Shown one piece after another: positions 8,227 through 12,605 of a stretch of 12,605 nucleotides of DNA. The stretch lies in assembly GCA_002427475.1 (NCBI GenBank), contig DIRG01000106.1, positions 1 to 12,605 on the forward strand, given 5' to 3'. A program made the translations under genes and the position numbers. How positions within the stretch are numbered: position 1 is the first letter of the stretch; each line of letters opens with the position of its first letter. The notes beneath the pieces were generated by a model that saw only the letters and a list, made by a program, of their open reading frames with translations, was not told where the DNA came from and made no database searches. The stretch is from Mageeibacillus sp. UBA5442 (GTDB lineage: Bacteria; Bacillota; Clostridia; Saccharofermentanales; DTU023).

Positions 8227-9291
8227 GTGGAGACTGGTATTCAAAAAGCAGTAGACTATTTAAATCAATACTTTTCGGCGGATGCCCGGGAAGTCGCAGA
8301 TTTGCTGAGTCTGCTCAATATGGCGTTGGATGATGTTTTGACACACGCAAACGTTCAGCTAACCCAGTTCCATAAAGAGAAAAAATACGATGAAGCAGAA
8401 ACAATGCTGACGGTTTCAAAACTGGTTTCTGGGGTTCAGAGCCAGATTTCAGATGTAGCCAATCAGTTGTGTGATGATGAAGCTGAAGATTCCGAAGATA
8501 GCGACGAGGATGTAGATGAAAAAGAGCTGAAAGAACTACCTAATTATGCCGATTACGCAGTGGATGAAACGGTGCCACACACGCTCTACGAAAGTTTCAC
8601 GCATAAGAAAGCAGTCGGATTCTCTCTTTACGGAAAGCGTTATCCGACTAAAGACTGGCGAGATGTGTTGGTCAAAACCTGCAACCTGTTGGCCGAAATG
8701 GATAAGGAGAAGTTTATTTCCTTTATTGATGATCCTTCTATGAAAGGGAGCAAGGTTTGCTATTTCAGCAGAGATTCTGTTCCTAAGCGCAATGAGAAGC
8801 TTAATGAACTTGATGTGTATGTGTGGGTCAACCTTAGTGCCAACGGAAAACGAAATCTTGTCCGCAAGCTACTCAAAAAATTTGATATAAGGCTTTCCGA
8901 TTACACGATTTATCTTCGTGCCGACTATACGCCACTCCATCCGGGCTCAGTAAATGAATGCCCTTCTAATGATGTAGACTCTACGAAGATTGGAAAATTC
9001 GTTCGGGAAGAGTTACGAAAGCTTGAAAATCGTCTACCACAACTTACAAGTAATGAGCTGTTGGCACTGCAGTCCAAAGAATGGTGTAAAGAAAATCTTA
9101 ACCTTGATTTCCCCCTGCTAAGACCAGTTGACGAGAACAAGGACGTATCCCAACAGACTAAGGTCGGTACATACAGTCGCTACTGGAAAGAGCTGTTTAA
9201 ATTTGGAGGGCAAATCTTTCTTGTGACCAGCCAATGGTATGACAGGAATCGAGAACCTTTTGCAAAGTGGCTTCAATCACTGCAACAATAA
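8227..9291 (+). CDS. Unknown 354-aa protein with an acidic linker, restriction-operon accessory
   Basis: Translation starts at GTG 8227, with AGGAGG at 8213-8218 overlapping the hsdR stop and 8 bases away, so it belongs to the operon. Residues 1-81 look helical and possibly coiled-coil. Residues 83-98 form a strongly acidic linker with 12 of 16 residues D or E. Residues 129-238 form a compact domain with GFSLYGKRYPTKDWRDVL, a CYFSRD segment and a YVWVNLSANGKRNLVRKLL segment. The W-x-x-hydrophobic and NLSAN pattern reminds me of a domain seen at one end of various restriction and defence proteins, but I cannot name the family with certainty. The tail (about 285-354) is aromatic-rich (YSRYWKELFKFGGQIFLVTSQWYDR). 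No membrane segment and no recognised catalytic motif. Only 36 bases separate it from the metallopeptidase gene, so the two may act together. Confidence 0.85.
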   Translation: METGIQKAVDYLNQYFSADAREVADLLSLLNMALDDVLTHANVQLTQFHKEKKYDEAETMLTVSKLVSGVQSQISDVANQLCDDEAEDSEDSDEDVDEKELKELPNYADYAVDETVPHTLYESFTHKKAVGFSLYGKRYPTKDWRDVLVKTCNLLAEMDKEKFISFIDDPSMKGSKVCYFSRDSVPKRNEKLNELDVYVWVNLSANGKRNLVRKLLKKFDIRLSDYTIYLRADYTPLHPGSVNECPSNDVDSTKIGKFVREELRKLENRLPQLTSNELLALQSKEWCKENLNLDFPLLRPVDENKDVSQQTKVGTYSRYWKELFKFGGQIFLVTSQWYDRNREPFAKWLQSLQQ

Positions 9292-9327
9292 GAATAACTC
9301 TATCATTATCGAGGATGGAGGTGCTTT

Positions 9328-11214
9328 ATGATATCAGCCCGCTCTTTTGCTGAGTTTGTAAAAGCCAAGTGTTTCGACGGTCTGTGTAAGGCTGTTGAGA
9401 ACTATGCGAACGAAAACTGGTGCCTTCTTGGCCTCTACTCCCATCGGGTACAGAATATTGAACAAGCTGTTTTTTCAGACGCGACAATTGAACGCGTCTA
9501 CGTTAGCGACTTGCCCGGTACGCGTGTCTCATTTGACGTGGGTGTTGAAGTGGAAATGGAGGTATCAGAAGCCAATCGCCACAACGACTACTCCGACGAA
9601 TGCTACCCGTGGGTTAGAGTTTCCTGTGAAGGTGATTTGTCATGTGGACTTGATGACTGGAAAATAAAAAGCATTGAGCCCTATGACAAGAAAAAGGCTC
9701 CGATGAATTCTCTTTCGGATGCGTTGGTGCCATATATTCCATATGACAGGCTTGAATCAGTAGCCACCGCTTTTCTTAAAGAGCATTATCCCGAAGCACT
9801 ACGAATTCCTCGTCCCAAGCAGGCTCCCATCTATGTTGACCCTTCTGTCTTGGCGGACAGACTTGGACTAACAATAAAGACACAGCGCATTAAAGAAGAT
9901 GCATCGGTGTTCGGACAAATTTTTTTTGCCGAAACTGATACAGAAATGTTTGACGTCCGCACCGGTACAGCAATGCCTGTCCATGTTGATGAACGTACTA
10001 TCGTCGTTGACCCCACAATGTACCTCTTGCGAAATTATGGCTCTGTAAACAATACAATCGTACATGAATGTGTCCACTGGGTAAAACATCGCAAGGTTTT
10101 TGAACTGGAGAAATTATACAACGACCAAGCGTCCAGCATTACCTGTGAAGTGGTCGGGGGAGCAAAAGCGAATGTGGACCAAAGCGCCACCGAACAAATG
10201 GAGCGTCAAGCAAATCAACTTACTCCAAGGATACAGATGCCAGCAGAGCCTTTCAAAGCAAAGGCAAAGGAATATATTATAAAGTTCATGCGTGAAACCA
10301 ATGCCCGTCACGAAAACGAAGTCATGGAAAAGGTTATCGTGGCATTGGAAACCGACTTTGGTGTATCGAAGCAAGCCGCGAAGATTCGCCTTGTTGAACT
10401 CGGCTTTGATGAGGCAATTGGCACATTCACTTATCTTGATGGGCACTATGTAAAACCGCATGGCTTTCGGAAAGGTATCTTGAAGGTTAATCAAACCTTC
10501 TCATTAAACGCACAGGATGCGGCTATCCAACGGCTTGTAAACCCGGAACTAAGGCAACTGACAGAAAGTGGAGACTACCTCTTCGTAGATAACCACTATG
10601 TCTATAATGCTCCGCTTTATGTAGGTAAAGACGAAAACGGCAGGCTTGACCTTACCGACTACGCCCGTTCCCATATGGATGAGTGCTGCCTTGTCTTCGA
10701 CATGACCATTACCAGCAAGGTCGGCGAAGATTATCACACAGCCTGCTTTCTTAACCGTGAACCGAACGATATTACATTTGAAATAAAATTTCATAATGGA
10801 TATCAGAACGCTCCGCAAGAACGCCAAGTAGCAATGCGTAAGAAGGTTCAGGCGGAGGAACTGGAAATCCGTAAACAGATGACGGATGATTCGGAACAGT
10901 GCATGAAACTTTTGCTCGATTGGAGAGGTATGAACTACACCGATCTTGGCCTTGAAATTGACCGCGATCCGAAGACTATCAGCCGGACGGTCAAAGGGGA
11001 AACGGCTCCAACAGTAGAGACAGCGGCGCTCATATGTTTCGGGTTACACCTCCCTCCTACGATAAGCTTTAAGCTAATCGAGGTTCTCGGCTGCAAACTG
11101 AACCCGATGAAGTATCCCAACCATCAATGGATAAACGAAGCTCTGTACATAAAATACCCAGAGCCGATATGGGCGATTAGGGAGTACCTGGCACCTTATG
11201 GAGTGGAAATTTAA
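9328..11214 (+). CDS. ImmA/IrrE-type zinc metallopeptidase with a C-terminal XRE-like helix-turn-helix
   Basis: This 628-aa protein starts at ATG 9328 with GGAGG at 9317-9321. Residues 1-165 are unassigned. The peptidase domain follows, with the zinc motif HECVH (246-250) and a downstream E-R-Q-A-N (292-296) whose glutamate is the expected third zinc ligand, followed by the LTPRIQMP segment typical of ImmA/IrrE proteins. Residues 526-580 contain an XRE-like HTH (the YTDLGLEIDRDPKTISRTVKG segment). ImmA/IrrE peptidases cleave transcriptional repressors in phage induction and DNA-damage control, and usually carry any HTH at the N-terminus; here the order is reversed. The last gene before the terminator at 11256, it may control the operon by binding DNA or cleaving a repressor; neither substrate nor operator is shown. 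Length is well above simple ImmA proteins (about 150-250 aa), because of the N-terminal and middle (about 330-520) extra regions. Confidence 0.88.
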   Translation: MISARSFAEFVKAKCFDGLCKAVENYANENWCLLGLYSHRVQNIEQAVFSDATIERVYVSDLPGTRVSFDVGVEVEMEVSEANRHNDYSDECYPWVRVSCEGDLSCGLDDWKIKSIEPYDKKKAPMNSLSDALVPYIPYDRLESVATAFLKEHYPEALRIPRPKQAPIYVDPSVLADRLGLTIKTQRIKEDASVFGQIFFAETDTEMFDVRTGTAMPVHVDERTIVVDPTMYLLRNYGSVNNTIVHECVHWVKHRKVFELEKLYNDQASSITCEVVGGAKANVDQSATEQMERQANQLTPRIQMPAEPFKAKAKEYIIKFMRETNARHENEVMEKVIVALETDFGVSKQAAKIRLVELGFDEAIGTFTYLDGHYVKPHGFRKGILKVNQTFSLNAQDAAIQRLVNPELRQLTESGDYLFVDNHYVYNAPLYVGKDENGRLDLTDYARSHMDECCLVFDMTITSKVGEDYHTACFLNREPNDITFEIKFHNGYQNAPQERQVAMRKKVQAEELEIRKQMTDDSEQCMKLLLDWRGMNYTDLGLEIDRDPKTISRTVKGETAPTVETAALICFGLHLPPTISFKLIEVLGCKLNPMKYPNHQWINEALYIKYPEPIWAIREYLAPYGVEI

Positions 11215-11233
11215 AATAAAATCTCAAAAAAAC

Positions 11234-11248
11234 GGGCACGGCATGTCC
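11234..11248. repeat. 15-bp imperfect copy of the symmetric element found at 12500
   Basis: GGGCACGGCATGTCC matches GGACACGGCGTGTCC at 12500-12514 in 13 of 15 positions. This copy is less symmetric than the other. The two copies enclose the HTH/64-aa gene unit, about 1.27 kb apart. Origin and function are unknown; possibilities are a dispersed repeat, a protein binding site, or traces of cassette insertion. Confidence 0.5.
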
Positions 11249-11255
11249 TTCCTTT

Positions 11256-11289
11256 TACCCGTCGCGAAAGTGACGGGTATTTTCATTTC
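11256..11289 (+). terminator. Rho-independent terminator of the restriction operon
   Basis: The arms TACCCGTCGC (11256-11265) and GTGACGGGTA (11270-11279) form a 10-bp stem with one G-U pair, closed by a GAAA tetraloop (11266-11269). TTTT and then CATTT follow. It lies 42 bases after the stop of the metallopeptidase gene and just before the promoter of the next unit, so it separates the two transcripts. An upstream ACGGG (11232-11236) could compete for the CCCGT of the left arm. Confidence 0.85.
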
Positions 11290-11308
11290 CTAAAAATCGT
11301 ACTGCATA

Positions 11309-11340
11309 AATACAATATTGTATTGGCACAATACAATATT
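11309..11340. promoter_or_regulatory. Compound operator with three half-sites over the -35 box
   Basis: AATACAATATT occurs at 11309-11319 and again at 11330-11340, a direct repeat with a 21-base period, that is two helical turns. The first copy is part of a 16-bp perfect palindrome (AATACAATATTGTATT, 11309-11324). The inverted copy inside it and the second direct copy form a further perfect 12+12 bp inverted repeat with spacer GCA (arms 11314-11325 and 11329-11340). The array covers the -35 box TTGGCA, so occupancy should repress. The likeliest binder is the HTH protein it controls, acting as an autorepressor; the metallopeptidase-HTH protein is the alternative. Confidence 0.75.
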
Positions 11341-11351
11341 TCTGTTATAAT
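11323..11351 (+). promoter_or_regulatory. Strong extended -10 sigma-A-type promoter
   Basis: The -35 box TTGGCA (11323-11328, five of six consensus) is 17 bases from a perfect TATAAT (11346-11351), preceded by TGT that makes an extended -10. Transcription would begin near 11358, just before AGGAGG (11367-11372) and the ATG at 11381. Such a strong promoter under a dense operator is usual for autorepressed regulatory or toxin-antitoxin genes. Confidence 0.88.
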
Positions 11352-11380
11352 CTGTACATAACATAAAGGAGGTTAAGCTG

Positions 11381-12169
11381 ATGAATGAAATAGTTCTCAC
11401 AGACGAAGAAGTTATCAGTTGCATAAGGAATAACGAATGCACCTCAAAAGAAACCATATTACAGAGGCTCAAAAGAAAAATTGAAAAGTACTCTGAAAAG
11501 GCAAAGAGCGATCTTCAAGGATCAAAGGCTTACAACATGCTGATTGCCGCTTATCTCGTCGCTTTATATGAAAACATACAGAATGCAGTCCTTTTCGAGG
11601 AACTTCCTAATTATTGGATATACAGATTTGATCTTGAGTATGATGAATTCTCTCTTACCATGAATCATATCAAAAAATATAACGTCCACGATGACATGTC
11701 GTTTCAATCCTCAATAGAAGATGCCGTTTACAAACTCATCACTATTCGACCGAAGGCATTCTCTGTTGAACAGTATTCCAAGTTTTACGACGTTGAGCAA
11801 GGGACTGTGCGGCAGTGGATACGCAGGGGTAAAATACGAACAGCATACAAAGAAGGCAGCGAATGGAAGATACCCGAACTTACCGCCCCTCCTTCCAGAG
11901 GATATGAGGGTGCACAGTACAAATGGCTTCACGGGGTGGACAATCTTCCTGAAGAGTACCAATACCTTAGTAACTATTGCATTGCGACTTTCTTTCAGGA
12001 CCGAAAAGACAAGACCAAATTCCATGTGCTGTTTGTTTCAAAAGAAACCTTTTCTGGTGGAGATCAGTCAAGTAATAAAGAGTTGCTTCTGGATGCCAAG
12101 GAAAGAGAAAAACTTGAACTATTCATGATATCTCATCCGCAGATCAAGTATGCCGGATCCATAATTTGA
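11381..12169 (+). CDS. HTH protein (AlpA/excisionase-like DNA-binding module), 262 aa
   Basis: ATG 11381 follows AGGAGG by 8 bases. Residues 1-120 are helical and unassigned, with ENIQNAVLFEELPNYWIYRF and a region resembling a small defence or toxin-antitoxin protein N-terminus. Residues 127-167 are an AlpA/excisionase-type HTH: SVEQYSKFYDVEQGTVRQWI, then RRGKIRTAYKEGSEWKIPE, where the W-x-x-x-G-K-I and W-K-I-P positions match that class. The C-terminal 95 residues are unassigned. It has its own strong promoter and operator and is followed after 13 bases by a 64-aa gene. It is most likely an autoregulator or a DNA-binding component of a two-gene unit; an antitoxin role is possible. No integrase is nearby, so a true excisionase role is less likely. 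Composition is AT-rich (38% GC at 11521-11580). Confidence 0.85.
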   Translation: MNEIVLTDEEVISCIRNNECTSKETILQRLKRKIEKYSEKAKSDLQGSKAYNMLIAAYLVALYENIQNAVLFEELPNYWIYRFDLEYDEFSLTMNHIKKYNVHDDMSFQSSIEDAVYKLITIRPKAFSVEQYSKFYDVEQGTVRQWIRRGKIRTAYKEGSEWKIPELTAPPSRGYEGAQYKWLHGVDNLPEEYQYLSNYCIATFFQDRKDKTKFHVLFVSKETFSGGDQSSNKELLLDAKEREKLELFMISHPQIKYAGSII

Positions 12170-12182
12170 AGGAGGACACCGA

Positions 12183-12377
12183 ATGATAAGACGCCAAATT
12201 CGCGACCTCCACAGCACAAAATTGGTACCTACCCGTTTCTGCGATGTTATCGTAGACGGAGATAAGGTGTTCCTTGAACAGAAGACCAATAAAAATAAAT
12301 ATGAAAGAATCTTATGGGAGGATGTCCAATACCAAGTTGAGGCCGCAAAAGCTGCATCGACGTTACATCTCACATAA
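12183..12377 (+). CDS. Unknown 64-aa protein, second gene of the 3' unit
   Basis: GGAGG at 12171-12175 lies 7 bases before ATG 12183, and the gene begins 13 bases after the HTH gene, so the two are cotranscribed. The protein is basic at the N-terminus (MIRRQIRDLHSTKL), has a strand-rich middle (FCDVIVDGDKVFLEQKT) and a helix-like end (VQYQVEAAKAAS). There is no signal peptide or transmembrane helix. I do not recognise the family. Given its size and pairing with an HTH gene under an operator it could be a toxin or antitoxin partner, or a small cofactor. The well-formed ribosome binding site and the following terminator support it being a real gene. Confidence 0.75.
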   Translation: MIRRQIRDLHSTKLVPTRFCDVIVDGDKVFLEQKTNKNKYERILWEDVQYQVEAAKAASTLHLT

Positions 12378-12423
12378 ACAGAAGCTACCGCAAAATGCCC
12401 CGTAACCAATCGAGGAGCTAACC

Positions 12424-12480
12424 GCCGGAGTTATCTATCAAGCCTATAACAGGCAGAAATAGATAACTCCGGCTTTTTTT
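12424..12480 (+). terminator. Long perfect-stem terminator with a nested hairpin
   Basis: The arms GCCGGAGTTATCTAT (12424-12438) and ATAGATAACTCCGGC (12459-12473) are exact complements over 15 bp and are followed by seven T (12474-12480), so this is a strong terminator. The 20-base loop holds a further 4-bp hairpin, GCCT (12442-12445) and AGGC (12451-12454). It ends the HTH/64-aa unit 46 bases after its last stop codon. Confidence 0.92.
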
Positions 12481-12499
12481 GTTTTCACGGCTTTTGATC

Positions 12500-12514
12500 G
12501 GACACGGCGTGTCC
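12500..12514. repeat. 15-bp symmetric element GGACAC-GGC-GTGTCC
   Basis: GGACAC (12500-12505) and GTGTCC (12509-12514) are perfect inverted arms with the 3-base spacer GGC. An imperfect copy (13/15) stands at 11234-11248, on the other side of the HTH/64-aa unit. No gene begins between here and the end of the window that I can support; 12515-12605 shows nothing assignable. Confidence 0.55.
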
Positions 12515-12605
12515 AGTATGCAAAAAAAATCCGTGTTATATTGAATTTGTCAGAAGGCAGAAGTGCTTTCCCAATAAATCTATCTCACAGCCTGAGATGC
12601 GCATT

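Noticed and set aside
12515..12605. Promoter for a gene beyond the window (TATATT at 12537)
   Set aside because: No acceptable -35 box stands at the right distance and no start codon with a ribosome binding site follows inside the window.

Overview
This window looks like an accessory defence island from a low-to-mid GC Firmicute, most likely a gut-type Clostridium relative. The grounds are strong AGGAGG-type ribosome binding sites before almost every gene, TTG and GTG starts, sigma-A-type promoters, and the character of the proteins. No 16S or housekeeping marker is present, so the organism is an inference. All recognised genes are on the + strand.

Layout. Positions 1-250 are non-coding and end in a promoter whose -35 box lies inside a perfect 12+12 bp inverted repeat (195-222). 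From 266 to 11214 runs one tightly packed set of seven genes with overlaps or short gaps and no internal terminator that I can see. In order these are: (1) a 523-aa protein with a DNA-methyltransferase-like fold whose catalytic motifs are lost, fused to one HsdS-type target recognition domain; (2) hsdM; (3) hsdS; (4) a 177-aa protein of unknown function; (5) hsdR; (6) a 354-aa protein of unknown function with an acidic linker; (7) a 628-aa zinc metallopeptidase of the ImmA/IrrE type with a C-terminal helix-turn-helix. A hairpin terminator follows at about 11256. A second, independent unit follows from 11309 to 12480: a very strong promoter under an elaborate operator, a 262-aa protein with an AlpA/excisionase-like HTH, a 64-aa protein, and a long perfect-stem terminator.

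How the parts work together. HsdM, HsdS and HsdR have the motifs and lengths of an EcoR124I-like (type IC) restriction-modification system: two HsdM and one HsdS methylate a bipartite site, and HsdR adds DNA translocation and cleavage of unmodified DNA. The unusual part is the additional cargo. A catalytically dead M-S fusion leads the operon, an unknown gene sits between hsdS and hsdR with start/stop coupling to hsdR, and a protease/HTH gene closes the operon. These suggest a type I system with built-in accessory or regulatory proteins, but no function for the extra genes is shown by sequence alone.

Base composition is mosaic. Sampled 60-base stretches give 67% GC in hsdR (6301-6360), 38% in the 177-aa gene (4681-4740), 33% in the first recognition domain of hsdS (3661-3720), 52% in its central spacer (3841-3900), and 38% in the 262-aa gene (11521-11580). 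This fits assembly of the island from parts of different origin.
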